From Actinobacteria bacterium casp-actino8 (lineage in GTDB: Bacteria; Actinomycetota; Acidimicrobiia; Acidimicrobiales; Ilumatobacteraceae), in NCBI GenBank assembly GCA_001510455.1, contig LFFH01000012.1, positions 1 through 22,398 on the forward strand: a DNA stretch of 22,398 bases. The letters are read 5' to 3'. Below, piece after piece: positions 8,101 to 17,294 of the stretch. How positions within the stretch are numbered: the stretch's first letter is position 1; every line of letters starts with the position of its first letter. The notes below the pieces were generated by a model that saw only the letters and a list, made by a program, of their open reading frames with translations, searched no databases and was not told the DNA's origin. Position numbers and translations under genes: made by a program.

Positions 8101-10374
8101 TCAGAGGCAGATGTCCGACGGTCTGACCGGGACCCGTGGCAATTCACGGCCGGTCGCCTGGCGGATCGCATTGACGATGGCCGGCGTCACACTGATGCAC
8201 GGCGGTTCTCCGACCCCCTTGGCTCCGAGCGGGGATTTCGGCTCGAATTCCTCGACGAAGGACGTGACGACCTCGGGTGCATCGAGAAATGTCGGCAGCA
8301 AGTAATCGGTGAAGCTCGGATTACGGACGAGACCCTCATCGACGACGATCTCTTCCATCACGGCCAGACCGAGCCCTTGGGCGATACCCCCTTCGACCTG
8401 GCCCACACAGGACAGCGGGTTCAGAACGCGGCCCACGTCCTGAGCGGTGGCCACCTGAACCACCTTCACCAGCCCGAGATCGAGATCGACGTCGACCACC
8501 GCTCGGTGAGCGACGAAGGCGAAGGCGACATGGCAGTTGCCCTGGCCGTTCTCGTCGAGATCCTCGGTGGGAGGGTGTCGGTACTCGGCCGTCTCGTCGA
8601 CGTGAAGACCACGTGCTGCATCGACGACGGTTCGCCGATAGGAAAGGCCGTCAGTGATCTCGAGATCGTCGATCGACAGCGAGTCTCGTTCGAGACCATC
8701 GCGCTCGGCGACCAGGTCGAGAAGCCGCTCCCGTGCGGCTCGACAGGCGGCATCCACCGCACCACCACTCATCCAGGTCTGGCGACTGGCCGACGTCGAA
8801 CCGGCCGATCCGATCTGGGTGTCGATGGTGTCGAGAAGAACCTCGTCGACACCGAGGACCGTTCTGGCGATCTGCTGGGCGAGCATCACGAAACCTTGAC
8901 CGACCTCGGCGGTTGCGAACTTGATCGTCACCACACCGTCGTCGACACGACAGCGTGCCGTCGAGAAGTCGTCGAACCCTTCGGAGTACATGAGGTTCTT
9001 GATGCTGACACCCCAGCCGACGCCGCGTCTGATGTGACGTCGATCGGCCGTCAGCCCGCTTCCACCTGGTATGTCGCGGTAGTCATCACTGTCAGGAGTC
9101 ATCGGGGGCATCGGCAAGGCGGCCGTCTCGCGGATGCAACGCTCCACGGGTGCCACATCGTCGACGATCTGACCGGTCACGAGCACGTCACCGGTCTCCA
9201 TGGCGTTTCGTAAGCGAATTTCGACCGGATCCACTCCTACTGCCGCGGCCAACTTGTCCATCTGACTCTCGTGAGCGAAGCACGCCTGAACGACTCCGAA
9301 CCCTCGCATGGCTCCGCAGGGCGGGTTGTTCGTACGAACCGCCCAACTTTCGACGGTCGCACTCGGGCACTTGTACGGACCCTGGATCTGGGAGATGCCG
9401 TTGACGAGGACAGCTGGTGACGTACTGCAGTACGCCCCACCGTCGAACACGACTCGAGCCTCGACTCGGCGAATGCGACCGTCGAGATCGGCGTGATGGC
9501 GCATCCAGATGGTGGCCGGGTGTCGATGAACGTGCCCGTAGAAGCTCTCTTCGCGGTCGTAGGCGATGCGAACCGGGCGACCGGTACGCAGTGCGAGCAG
9601 GCATGTGTGTACCTGCAGACTGATGTCCTCACGTGCCCCGAAGGCACCTCCAACGCCGCCCAGAACGAGACGAACCTTCTCTTCGGCAAGGCCGAGACAG
9701 GCCGCGATCTGTTTGCGATCTTCATGAAGCCATTGAGTCGCGATGTACAACTCGACTCCCGAGCCATCGTGGTCGGGTAGAGCCAAAGCAGCTTCGAGGC
9801 CGAGAAACGCCTGATCCTGCATGCCGATCACGTAGGTGCCCTCGACGACGATGTCTCCGGTGACCGACTGGTCGCCATGGACGACACGTTGCTCGCGGAA
9901 GATGTTGCCGTCGGGGTGAAGAGTCTCTTCGGTGCCGGCGATGCAGATCTCCGGATCGGTGATGGGAGTCAGGAGTTCATAGTCGACTCGTATGGCGGCA
10001 AGGGCGCGACGGCAGGTCTCGGGATGATCGGCCGCGACGGCGGCGACAGGTTCTCCCACGTAACGAACCTCGTCTCCCACCCGGGCGAAAACCGGCTGAT
10101 CCTGGGCGATCAGTCCGTAGGTCAGTTGACCGGGTACGTCTTCAGCAGTGATCACACAGGAAACGCCGTCGATGGCCAGGGCCGCCGCGACGTCGATGGA
10201 AACGATCCGCGCTCGCGGATGGGGTGACCGAAGGGTGGCCCCCCACAACATTCCGTCGGCCCACATGTCGCTACTGAAAGCGAAACTTCCGGACACCTTG
10301 GCATTGGCGTCGGGTCGAACGGCACTGGTTCCGAGAGTTCCCTCGCGGAGTCGAGTGGAGACGGCCGTGGTCAC
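8101..10374 (-). CDS. Molybdenum hydroxylase, molybdopterin-binding large subunit (CoxL/XdhB-like)
   Basis: This 757-residue subunit carries the molybdenum cofactor of a xanthine-dehydrogenase-family enzyme that hydroxylates a heterocycle or aldehyde with water. It has the expected order of motifs: LRSPHPRARI at the start of the hammerhead domain, GGVGGAFGARED at 239-250, CGAMRGFG at 353-360, AEVGQGF, and GAKGVGEPP with the catalytic glutamate Glu723. It lacks the AYRCSFR-type loop expected of true carbon monoxide dehydrogenase, so an organic substrate is likelier. The GTG start at 10374 overlaps the stop of the 2Fe-2S gene (GTGA) and follows GGAGG by five bases. It is the third gene of a FAD/2Fe-2S/Mo trio. 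Substrate is undetermined. Confidence 0.94.
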   Translation of the reverse strand: MTTAVSTRLREGTLGTSAVRPDANAKVSGSFAFSSDMWADGMLWGATLRSPHPRARIVSIDVAAALAIDGVSCVITAEDVPGQLTYGLIAQDQPVFARVGDEVRYVGEPVAAVAADHPETCRRALAAIRVDYELLTPITDPEICIAGTEETLHPDGNIFREQRVVHGDQSVTGDIVVEGTYVIGMQDQAFLGLEAALALPDHDGSGVELYIATQWLHEDRKQIAACLGLAEEKVRLVLGGVGGAFGAREDISLQVHTCLLALRTGRPVRIAYDREESFYGHVHRHPATIWMRHHADLDGRIRRVEARVVFDGGAYCSTSPAVLVNGISQIQGPYKCPSATVESWAVRTNNPPCGAMRGFGVVQACFAHESQMDKLAAAVGVDPVEIRLRNAMETGDVLVTGQIVDDVAPVERCIRETAALPMPPMTPDSDDYRDIPGGSGLTADRRHIRRGVGWGVSIKNLMYSEGFDDFSTARCRVDDGVVTIKFATAEVGQGFVMLAQQIARTVLGVDEVLLDTIDTQIGSAGSTSASRQTWMSGGAVDAACRAARERLLDLVAERDGLERDSLSIDDLEITDGLSYRRTVVDAARGLHVDETAEYRHPPTEDLDENGQGNCHVAFAFVAHRAVVDVDLDLGLVKVVQVATAQDVGRVLNPLSCVGQVEGGIAQGLGLAVMEEIVVDEGLVRNPSFTDYLLPTFLDAPEVVTSFVEEFEPKSPLGAKGVGEPPCISVTPAIVNAIRQATGRELPRVPVRPSDICL

Positions 10375-10865
10375 GATTTCCTCCTTCGAACGACGACTTC
10401 GCGCACCGCCTCCAGGATCCGGCCGTATCCGGTGCAACGACAGATGTTGCCCGACAGAGCCTCTTTGATCTCGTTGTCGTTCGGCGTTTCGTGGGCCGAC
10501 AGGAGATGATGAACTGCCACCACGAAGCCAGGAGTGCAGAAGCCACACTGCACGCCGCCAGCGTCGATGAAAGCTTGCTGGACGTCGCCGAGCGCCTGAC
10601 CACTTCCGAGTCCTTCGATGGTGGTGATCTCGGAGTCGACCGCCGACGCAGCGAGAACGAGACACGAGCACACGGCGCGCCCGTCGAGTACGACGGTGCA
10701 GCTGCCGCATTCACCCTGTTCGCAAGCGCCCTTGGATCCGGGAAGGCCGAGCCGTTCCCGAAGGACGTACAGGAGACTTTCGCCGATCCAGGCGTCCTGA
10801 ACGTCGAGCTGTCGGCCGTTCACCGAGAGGTGATAGTCGAGTGTGGGAGGGGAATGGTTGGTCAT
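10371..10865 (-). CDS. Molybdenum hydroxylase, 2Fe-2S small subunit
   Basis: This 164-residue protein carries the two [2Fe-2S] clusters that pass electrons from the molybdenum centre to FAD. The plant-type ferredoxin cluster uses Cys48, Cys53, Cys56 and Cys68 (GACEQGECGSC...CSC), and the second, four-helix cluster uses Cys107 and Cys110 (QCGFC) with Cys142 and Cys144 (ICRCTGY). Length is normal for CoxS/XdhC-type subunits. Its ATG overlaps the FAD-subunit stop and its stop overlaps the large-subunit GTG, so the three are translated as a coupled set. Confidence 0.95.
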   Translation of the reverse strand: MTNHSPPTLDYHLSVNGRQLDVQDAWIGESLLYVLRERLGLPGSKGACEQGECGSCTVVLDGRAVCSCLVLAASAVDSEITTIEGLGSGQALGDVQQAFIDAGGVQCGFCTPGFVVAVHHLLSAHETPNDNEIKEALSGNICRCTGYGRILEAVREVVVRRRKS

Positions 10866-11692
10866 ACGTCAGACCTTTCGAGGAGACGGAGGGCCAGGAC
10901 CCGCACGGCGTGTCGTCGATAAGCAGCCGTGGAACGATGATCGTCGATCGGTCGGGCCGACTGAGCCACCCGTTCGGCGAACTCGCGGGCGACATCGGGG
11001 GCGATCGGTCGGGACAGATCGCACTGGGCGGCGATCCAGGCTTCGGCGTCGAGAGCACGGATGATGGTCGGACCGACCGCGCCGAGGGCAACCGTCACTG
11101 CGGTCGACGAACGGGTGAGGCACAGCGACGCAGTGGCGATCACCATGGCGTTACGACTGCCCACTTTGGCGTATCCCTGCCAGCCGTTCCGACGAGGAAA
11201 GCTGATCGATCGGATGATCTCTCCGGGGGCGAGGGAGTTCCGTTTGACACCGGTCATGAATTCGCCGAAAGGGACGTGACGCTCTCCGGACGAGCTGACG
11301 ATGTCGATGACGGCATCGAGCGCTGCGATCACGGGGAGGCCGTCGCCGGCCGGTGAACACGTTCCGAGATTGCCGCCGAGTGTTCCAGCGGCGCGAATCT
11401 GTGGTGAGCCCACCGTTCGCGCCGCCTGCGCGAGAGCCGGCAGGAGGTCGGCGAGAGTTCCGCGTTCCATGTCGGCGTACGGAACGGCCGAGCCGATCGT
11501 CACGAACTCGTCCGTGACGTCGTATCTCTTCAGTTCGTCGATGCGGGACAAGGACACGACCGAGGACGGCCGACGATCGTGAAGATTGATCTCGACCATC
11601 AGATCCGTCCCTCCCGCGAGAAGAGTTGCCGATGTGTCGGAGCTCAGGATCGAGAGAGCCTCGTCGATCGTACGAGGAGAAAGAACACTCAT
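10862..11692 (-). CDS. Molybdenum hydroxylase, FAD-binding medium subunit
   Basis: This 276-residue protein is the FAD subunit of the molybdenum hydroxylase and hands electrons to NAD+ or another acceptor. It shows the FAD-binding LLAGGTDL at residues 24-31 and [18 protein letters not shown] at 100-117, both diagnostic of the CoxM/XdhB FAD family, followed by the CO-dehydrogenase flavoprotein C-terminal domain. The ATG at 11692 overlaps the preceding LLM stop (ATGA) and fits the conserved N-terminus; starts further upstream would add an unrelated stretch. It may also serve the fused hydroxylase at 13741-16326, which has no FAD domain of its own. Confidence 0.94.
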   Translation of the reverse strand: MSVLSPRTIDEALSILSSDTSATLLAGGTDLMVEINLHDRRPSSVVSLSRIDELKRYDVTDEFVTIGSAVPYADMERGTLADLLPALAQAARTVGSPQIRAAGTLGGNLGTCSPAGDGLPVIAALDAVIDIVSSSGERHVPFGEFMTGVKRNSLAPGEIIRSISFPRRNGWQGYAKVGSRNAMVIATASLCLTRSSTAVTVALGAVGPTIIRALDAEAWIAAQCDLSRPIAPDVAREFAERVAQSARPIDDHRSTAAYRRHAVRVLALRLLERSDV

Positions 11693-12699
11693 GCCGGCCG
11701 GCCGTCCCAACCCGAGAATGCGTCGATCATGGCCTTCACGTCTCCGAGCGGATAGAGAATGGGACAGGTGCATCCGTGGTCGATGTAGTGAGCGACCTTG
11801 GCGCGTGCTTCGGCCGGGGTGCCACTCGCTGTGAGCATGTGGACGATCTCATCGGGTACGAGTTTGCTGGCCGCTACCACCTGTTCGTGCGTGGCCGGCC
11901 ACGTGAGCACCTCTCCGACAGCGTCGAGGAGCGATTGGGGAACTCCGGAAGCCTTCATGATGTGGGGCTGTTGTCCGAGGTATTGAGTGACCATGAGACG
12001 TGCCATGTCGATCGCGGTGTCTCGATCCTCGTGAACCGAACAGACAACCAATTGAGGGCGATCGATGTCGTCGAGAGAGCGGCCGGATCGAGCTGCCCCT
12101 CGTGCCAAGGCTTCGATGGCCTGATCGTTGTACTCGGGTGACACCAAGTAGTTGAGGACGGCTCCGTCGGCGATCTCCCCGGTCAACTCCATCATTTGCA
12201 TTCCGGTGGCTCCGATGTAGATCGGAACATCCTTCGGGCGACGTTCCTGGTAGACGTAGTCGAGTTCGACTCCATCGAGGTGAACGTATTCTCCATGGAA
12301 GGTGACGTTCTCGTTGGCGAGCAGAGATCGCACCGAGGTCACGATCTCTCGCATCACACGTAGTGGTTTGGCGCGCTCGATTCCGACCTTCTGGGCGAGT
12401 GGATCCCACCAGGCGCCGATCCCGAGGATCACTCGACCAGGTGCGAGGTCGTCGAGAGTCGAGAAGGTCGCCGCCAAGCGAGCCGGATTGCGACTCCAGC
12501 AGTCGACGACGCCACTGCCCACCTTGATGGTCGACGTCGACGTGGCGAAGGCGGCCATCGGTACCGTCGCCTCGCGGACGAGTCGACTTTCGGCTTGCCA
12601 GACGGCATCGAATCCTTTCGATTCGGCATAGGTGACGAAGTCGATGCCTTCTCGAATCGAGTGTGCATCCTGGAGATAGAGAGCGACAGGTTGGTTCAT
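11689..12699 (-). CDS. LLM-class flavin/F420-dependent oxidoreductase
   Basis: This 336-residue luciferase-like monooxygenase or F420-dependent reductase starts with [19 protein letters not shown] and shows the standard barrel path: [41 protein letters not shown] and [27 protein letters not shown]. It resembles the F420-dependent methylene-tetrahydromethanopterin-reductase-like branch. RutA, which opens the uracil ring, belongs to the same superfamily, so a ring-opening or ring-reducing step is possible here, but no RutA-specific signature was recognised. The start is supported by AAGGAAGG just upstream. It sits between the SsnA-like gene (22-base gap) and the FAD subunit (ATGA overlap). Confidence 0.88.
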   Translation of the reverse strand: MNQPVALYLQDAHSIREGIDFVTYAESKGFDAVWQAESRLVREATVPMAAFATSTSTIKVGSGVVDCWSRNPARLAATFSTLDDLAPGRVILGIGAWWDPLAQKVGIERAKPLRVMREIVTSVRSLLANENVTFHGEYVHLDGVELDYVYQERRPKDVPIYIGATGMQMMELTGEIADGAVLNYLVSPEYNDQAIEALARGAARSGRSLDDIDRPQLVVCSVHEDRDTAIDMARLMVTQYLGQQPHIMKASGVPQSLLDAVGEVLTWPATHEQVVAASKLVPDEIVHMLTASGTPAEARAKVAHYIDHGCTCPILYPLGDVKAMIDAFSGWDGRPA

Positions 12700-12721
12700 G
12701 AGCCTTCCTTCGGGAGTGGTT

Positions 12722-13744
12722 TCAGAGACGTGTGAACAATCGTTGGGCGGATTCGGCGGCCTTCGCCCGAACTTCCTCGAGATCGACTCGGGTCGGTTCG
12801 CCGTTGTCGAGGAGACGTTCGCCGGAAGAGGTGGTCACGGAAATCGGACGAGTCCCCGGAGTGAAGGCGACGTGCCATGGAGAATCGATCTGGTCGTAAT
12901 TCCAGACGACAGTGTCATCGCGGCACTCGGGGATGAGATCGTGACCGTTCCGAAGCCATTGCCAACTGGGTTCGGGGGAGGCAGTCACGTCGGAGGCACG
13001 ATGCGCGACGTAGCTCAATCGGAACTCCTCCAACATGTCGGCACCGATGCCGTCCGAACCGAGGACGATCTTGCTGGTTCGTGAGGCAGGACGGGCGTAG
13101 CCGACGGCATTGTTCATGTTGCTTCTCGGATTGTGAGCAATCGTTCCCGGAAGGTCTCGATCGAGGTGTACGCAATGAACGAGCAGCCAGGACTCGTCGG
13201 CCAGATTCTCGAGGCGACGTCCCGCATCACGGTCGTCCACACCTTCGGCGACGTGGATGTGCACTCCGGTCCCGTGACGCTTGGCCAGATCGGTGGCCTT
13301 GTGCAACGTGTCGTCCGAACACGTGAAGGCGGCGTGGACGCCCACCATTCCGCGTCCTCCTCCCGACAAGTAGCGATCGTTCTCGGTCAGACCGCGACGT
13401 GCTCCGTCCGGTCCGTGTCGATCGGTGACACCGTAGGAACAGGACACCCGAACGCCGACCTCGTGACACGCCTCGGCGATGACGTCGAGACTTCCTTCGA
13501 TGGCCGACGGACTTTCATGATGATCGACGATTCCAGTGGTCCCCGACATGAGAGCTTCGACCGCGCCGAGCTTGGCCGACCAATGAATGATGTCGAGATC
13601 GAGCGCGAGGTCGAGACGCCACCAGATCTGTTGGAGAACCGACAAGAAGTCGGTCGGAGTGGCGGGCGGCGCGGGCATGCCCCTCGCCAGTGCCGAGTAG
13701 AGATGGTGGTGTGCGCACACCAGCCCAGGAGTCGTGTTGGTCAT
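12722..13744 (-). CDS. SsnA-like aminohydrolase, N-terminally shortened
   Basis: This 340-residue amidohydrolase-superfamily protein is closest in feel to SsnA and related deaminases (guanine deaminase, TrzN/AtzA type), which hydrolyse a C-N bond on a heterocycle using one metal ion. The metal ligands are present: His12 and His14 (CAHHH), His164 (VHIHVAE), His190 or His193 (LLVHCVH) and Asp231 (LGSDGIGAD). [12 protein letters not shown] at 204-215 is typical of this group. SsnA proteins have about 50-60 more residues before the PGL-AH motif, forming part of a beta-sandwich; here the ATG lies six residues from it. The start is fixed by overlap with the upstream stop (ATGA), and nothing upstream encodes the missing part. 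The C-terminal sandwich remnant is also short. Its place next to an XdhD-like enzyme mirrors the E. coli ssnA-xdhD region. Confidence 0.85.
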   Translation of the reverse strand: MTNTTPGLVCAHHHLYSALARGMPAPPATPTDFLSVLQQIWWRLDLALDLDIIHWSAKLGAVEALMSGTTGIVDHHESPSAIEGSLDVIAEACHEVGVRVSCSYGVTDRHGPDGARRGLTENDRYLSGGGRGMVGVHAAFTCSDDTLHKATDLAKRHGTGVHIHVAEGVDDRDAGRRLENLADESWLLVHCVHLDRDLPGTIAHNPRSNMNNAVGYARPASRTSKIVLGSDGIGADMLEEFRLSYVAHRASDVTASPEPSWQWLRNGHDLIPECRDDTVVWNYDQIDSPWHVAFTPGTRPISVTTSSGERLLDNGEPTRVDLEEVRAKAAESAQRLFTRL

Positions 13745-16326
13745 GACTCCGAATCGTTCGTCGAGGGCCGCATGGGCAGTTTGGTCCGCCACACGCCGTC
13801 GACCTGCTGCAAGGCAGCGGCAACGGCGCCGGCAGTCGGAACGAGGCCGATCTCACCGACTCCTTTGATCCCGTACGGCGAGGACGGCTCGGGCGATTCC
13901 ACGAGAATCGTCGTCACAGGCGGCATGTCCTTGGCCCGGATGATCCCGAGTGCTCGCAGAGTCGTCGGGATCGGAAAAGAGGTGTCGGGGTCGGCGGGGA
14001 AGTCCTCGGTGAGTGCATAGCCGAGGCCCATGTGGACACTTCCCTCGATCTGACCCTCGCACAGAGTCGGATTGACCGCTCGACCCACGTCGTGCGCCGC
14101 CACGACTCGATCGATCGAACCGTCGTTCGGATCGGCCACGACCATCTGGCATGCGTAGCCGAACGTGGAGTGGATCGTCGGGTTCTCGACGTCCCCGAGT
14201 TTGTCGGTCCAGTCGACTCGGTATTCACCGACGTGGTCGACGTCGGGTGCGCAATCCGCCCGACGCGCAACGTCACACGCATCCTTCACGGCGCCGGCTC
14301 CCATCAGGGTTCCTCGTGAGCCGGTCGTCTGGCCGAATCCCAGTTCGCGTGTGGTGTCGACGATCACGCGTATCCGACTCGGATCGACACCGAGCTCGTG
14401 AACCACGACCTGTTGCGCGACGGTGTTGATCCCTTGGCCCATTTCCGTCCATCCGTGACGAACTTCCACGATGCCGTCGGAACGGAAGCGAACGACCGCG
14501 CGCGTGACTTCCTTGAAACCGTTGCCCAGTCCGCTGTTCTTGAGACCGAGGGCGAGGCCGACCGCACGGCCGTCGGTTCGTGCCTCGTCGTAGTGAGGCT
14601 TCATCTCGTCGAGGCAACGTTCGGCTCCGAGGCAACCGTCGTCCATGATCTGCCCCGGTCCCCAGACCATGCCGGGTTTGATCACATTCAACTTACGAAT
14701 GTCCCAACCACTGATTCCCACCTTGCTGGCGAGGCGATCGAGAACCCCTTCCATGGCGAATTGCGCCTGATTGGCACCGAAGCCGCGAAACGCGCCGCAC
14801 ACCGGGTTGTTCGTACGCACCGCGATGGCCTCGACATCGATCGTCGGGAGGTGGTACGGCCCTGAGGCATGACCCGCCATCCGCTCGAGAACCTTCATAC
14901 CGACACTCGCGTAGGCCCCGCTGTCTCCGATCGCCCGAACCTTCAGTGCCGTGAGGCGACCATCGGCATCGCATCCGATGTCGTAGGTCATACGAATCGG
15001 ATGTCTCTTGGCGTGGATTCGGAACGACTCCTCGCGCGACAGAGTGCACTTGACGGGTCGATCGAGCAGCCAAGCGGCCAGCGCCGCGTGGGCCTGATTG
15101 CTCATGTCCTCCTTGCCACCGAATGCGCCACCGTTGGTCACGAGTTCGACCGTGACCGAATCGTTGTCGAGACCGAGCACCCGGGCGATGTCGTTGCGAT
15201 CGTCCCAAACCCCTTGTCCGCCCGAGTAGACGTGAAGATGTCGAGATTCGCCGTCGCGAGACGGAACTGCCAGTGTGCTCTCGGGTTCGAGAAAGGCGTG
15301 TTCGATGCGTTGGGTCTCGAAGGTCTCGGACACACGATGAGTCGATTCGGCCAGCGCGGCCTCCACGTCGCCTCGCCGGTACGAACTGGTGCTGAGCCGG
15401 TTCGAGTCGGTGCCCCACACGGCGATCTCTCGATCCGAGAGGGCTGCCGTCGGGTCCGAGACAACCGGAAGGGGTTGGTACGTCACCTCGACCAGTTCGG
15501 CCGCCGATCGGGCCGCACGCCGAGTGTCGGCCACGACCACTGCGAGGACGTCCCCGGCATAGCTCGTGCGACCTCCGACCGGAATCATCACCGGCCAGTC
15601 CTTGTGAATGAGACCGACCTTGGTCTCACCGGGGATGTCGGCCGCAGTGAACACTGCGACGACTCCGGGAGCCGCCAGGGCCCGGTCGACATCGATGGCC
15701 ATCACGTCGGCGCGTGCATGAGACGTGAGATGAAGGGCGGCGTGCAACATGCCGTCACGACGCAGATCGTCGACGTATCCGCGATCGCCGAGCGCCAACT
15801 CGCGAGCTTCGTACTTCACGCCCCGCGAGCCGATTCCGCCTGGCACTTCGACCGAGACCGGTGTGCCTTGAGCGACTGCCTCGATGGCGTCGAGGACCTT
15901 CACGTAACCGGTGCAGCGACACAGGTTGGCACCCAGGTGTCGACTCATGTCTTCTCTCGTGAGGGCAGATCCCTTCTTGTCGATCTGTCCCTTGGCTCGC
16001 ATCACGATTCCAGGGATGCAGAAGCCGCATTGCAGACCTCCGCAGGCGCCGAATGCGGTGGCATAACGGTCACGCTCCTCGTCGGACAATCCCTCCAGAG
16101 TGACGATTTCCTTGCCGGCCACTTTGGTCAGCGGTTGCTGGCAGCTGACGACGGGTTTGCCGCCGACGAGAACGGTGCAGCACCCGCATTGGCCCGACGG
16201 AGAACATCCGTCCTTCGGTGACGTGATGTCGAGCTCTTCGCGTAGGGCTTCGAGAAGATGAGAGTGTTCGGACGAAACAGTGACATCGCGCCCATTGACG
16301 CGCAGAGAGATTCGGGTTTCGGTCAT
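13741..16326 (-). CDS. Fused 2Fe-2S/molybdopterin hydroxylase, XdhD / selenium-dependent xanthine dehydrogenase type
   Basis: This 861-residue enzyme joins the iron-sulfur and molybdenum parts of a xanthine-dehydrogenase-family hydroxylase in one chain. Residues 1-85 are the plant-type ferredoxin domain (CSPSGQCGCC, with Cys41, 47, 50 and 62). Residues 86-165 hold the second cluster (LQCGFCIPG and LCRCTGY). From about 190 onward is the molybdopterin part: NGGAFGGKEDM, CGAFRGFG, EMGQGINTVAQQV, and KGVGEIG with catalytic Glu825. This Fe-S/Mo fusion without FAD is the architecture of E. coli XdhD and of the selenium-dependent xanthine dehydrogenase family (TIGR03311 as I recall it). Whether it truly uses labile selenium cannot be seen: no SelD, YqeB or YqeC gene is in the window. 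The ATG at 16326 overlaps the nitrilase stop (ATGA). Confidence 0.9.
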   Translation of the reverse strand: MTETRISLRVNGRDVTVSSEHSHLLEALREELDITSPKDGCSPSGQCGCCTVLVGGKPVVSCQQPLTKVAGKEIVTLEGLSDEERDRYATAFGACGGLQCGFCIPGIVMRAKGQIDKKGSALTREDMSRHLGANLCRCTGYVKVLDAIEAVAQGTPVSVEVPGGIGSRGVKYEARELALGDRGYVDDLRRDGMLHAALHLTSHARADVMAIDVDRALAAPGVVAVFTAADIPGETKVGLIHKDWPVMIPVGGRTSYAGDVLAVVVADTRRAARSAAELVEVTYQPLPVVSDPTAALSDREIAVWGTDSNRLSTSSYRRGDVEAALAESTHRVSETFETQRIEHAFLEPESTLAVPSRDGESRHLHVYSGGQGVWDDRNDIARVLGLDNDSVTVELVTNGGAFGGKEDMSNQAHAALAAWLLDRPVKCTLSREESFRIHAKRHPIRMTYDIGCDADGRLTALKVRAIGDSGAYASVGMKVLERMAGHASGPYHLPTIDVEAIAVRTNNPVCGAFRGFGANQAQFAMEGVLDRLASKVGISGWDIRKLNVIKPGMVWGPGQIMDDGCLGAERCLDEMKPHYDEARTDGRAVGLALGLKNSGLGNGFKEVTRAVVRFRSDGIVEVRHGWTEMGQGINTVAQQVVVHELGVDPSRIRVIVDTTRELGFGQTTGSRGTLMGAGAVKDACDVARRADCAPDVDHVGEYRVDWTDKLGDVENPTIHSTFGYACQMVVADPNDGSIDRVVAAHDVGRAVNPTLCEGQIEGSVHMGLGYALTEDFPADPDTSFPIPTTLRALGIIRAKDMPPVTTILVESPEPSSPYGIKGVGEIGLVPTAGAVAAALQQVDGVWRTKLPMRPSTNDSES

Positions 16327-17294
16327 GATGGACGGATCGTTCCCTTCTGACTCGTGAGACGCGTGTAGACCTCGGGTCGGCGGTAGCGCTCGAAGTCGAA
16401 GAGGGTCTCCTTGTATCGAGCGCACCAATCGAGATCGCATTCGGCGGTGATCAATTCGTCATCGGAGGTGAGGGTCTGGGCGATGATCTGACCGCTCGGA
16501 GCGATGATGCACGACTGGGCCAGCGAATCGACGCCCTCCTCGATGCCACCCTTGGCGACTCCGATGACCCACGTGCCGTTCTGGTAGGCGCCCGCCTGCA
16601 TGACGAGGGAGTTGTGAAATCCCTGAAGAACGTTCTGGCTGGGATCGGGGACGTAATGAAGCGGAGTGTTGTACCCGCACAGAATCATCTCGACTCCCTG
16701 AAGTCCCATTTCACGGTACGACTCGGGCCAACGTCGGTCGTTGCAGATCATCATGCCGACGATTCCTCCGAAGGCGCGCCACACGGGAAACCCCTCGTCA
16801 CTCGGCTCGAAGTAGTAACGCTCGGCGTGTTGGAAAGGACGACCGGGTTCGTCGGATTCGTGGCCCGGGATGTGAACCTTTCGGTACCGACCGACGATCG
16901 ACCCGTCGCGCTCGACGAGGATCTGAGTGTTGAACCGATGTCTCGCTCCCGTGGAGTCGGGCTCGGTGAGTTCGGCGTAGCCGAGGCAGAAACCGATTCC
17001 GAGCCGTCGAGCCTCGGCGAACAAAGGGGCCGTGCTGTCGTTCGGCATCGAGGTCTCGTACCAATGATCGACGCGGGTGATGTCGGATTCGAACCAGCGT
17101 GGGAAGAAGGTCGTCAAAGCGAGTTCGGGGTAGACGACCAGTTCGACACCACGGCGATGAGCCTGCTGCAGCAAGTCGATCAACCGGGCGACGACGTCGT
17201 CGCGCGCGTGATCGCGCTGAATCGGGCCGAGTTGCGCGGCCCCCACGACGACCGGCCGACGAGTCTCGGCGTGGAGCTCGAAATGGCGACTCAT
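16323..17294 (-). CDS. N-carbamoyl-D-amino-acid hydrolase-like nitrilase
   Basis: This 323-residue nitrilase-superfamily amidohydrolase closely follows the pattern of Agrobacterium D-carbamoylase, which cleaves N-carbamoyl-D-amino acids to amino acid, CO2 and ammonia. The catalytic triad is Glu57 (YPELALTTFFPRW), Lys139 (YRKVHIPGHE) and Cys184 (ICNDRRWPE). The phrases ALTTFFPRW, LGIGFCLGYAEL, ICNDRRWPESYR, GYNTPLHY and MQAGAYQNGTW are characteristic of the D-carbamoylase branch rather than of beta-ureidopropionase. Length is near the usual 304. Its start overlaps the M20 gene stop and its stop overlaps the hydroxylase start (both ATGA). A related N-carbamoyl or amide product of heterocycle cleavage is the expected substrate. 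Confidence 0.9.
   Translation of the reverse strand: MSRHFELHAETRRPVVVGAAQLGPIQRDHARDDVVARLIDLLQQAHRRGVELVVYPELALTTFFPRWFESDITRVDHWYETSMPNDSTAPLFAEARRLGIGFCLGYAELTEPDSTGARHRFNTQILVERDGSIVGRYRKVHIPGHESDEPGRPFQHAERYYFEPSDEGFPVWRAFGGIVGMMICNDRRWPESYREMGLQGVEMILCGYNTPLHYVPDPSQNVLQGFHNSLVMQAGAYQNGTWVIGVAKGGIEEGVDSLAQSCIIAPSGQIIAQTLTSDDELITAECDLDWCARYKETLFDFERYRRPEVYTRLTSQKGTIRPS

Noticed and set aside
10375..10710. Upstream extension of the molybdenum large-subunit gene
   Set aside because: The extra 112 codons overlap the 2Fe-2S gene in another frame and are Arg-rich; GTG 10374 with GGAGG and the GTGA overlap is the natural start.
8101..11692. Carbon monoxide dehydrogenase (coxMSL) identity for the three-subunit hydroxylase
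   Set aside because: The large subunit lacks the AYRCSFR active-site loop that marks form I CO dehydrogenase, so only the family-level call is kept.
14869..16221. Plus-strand open frame of about 450 codons opposite the fused molybdenum hydroxylase
   Set aside because: It is a shadow of a strongly conserved gene and shows no domain or credible start.
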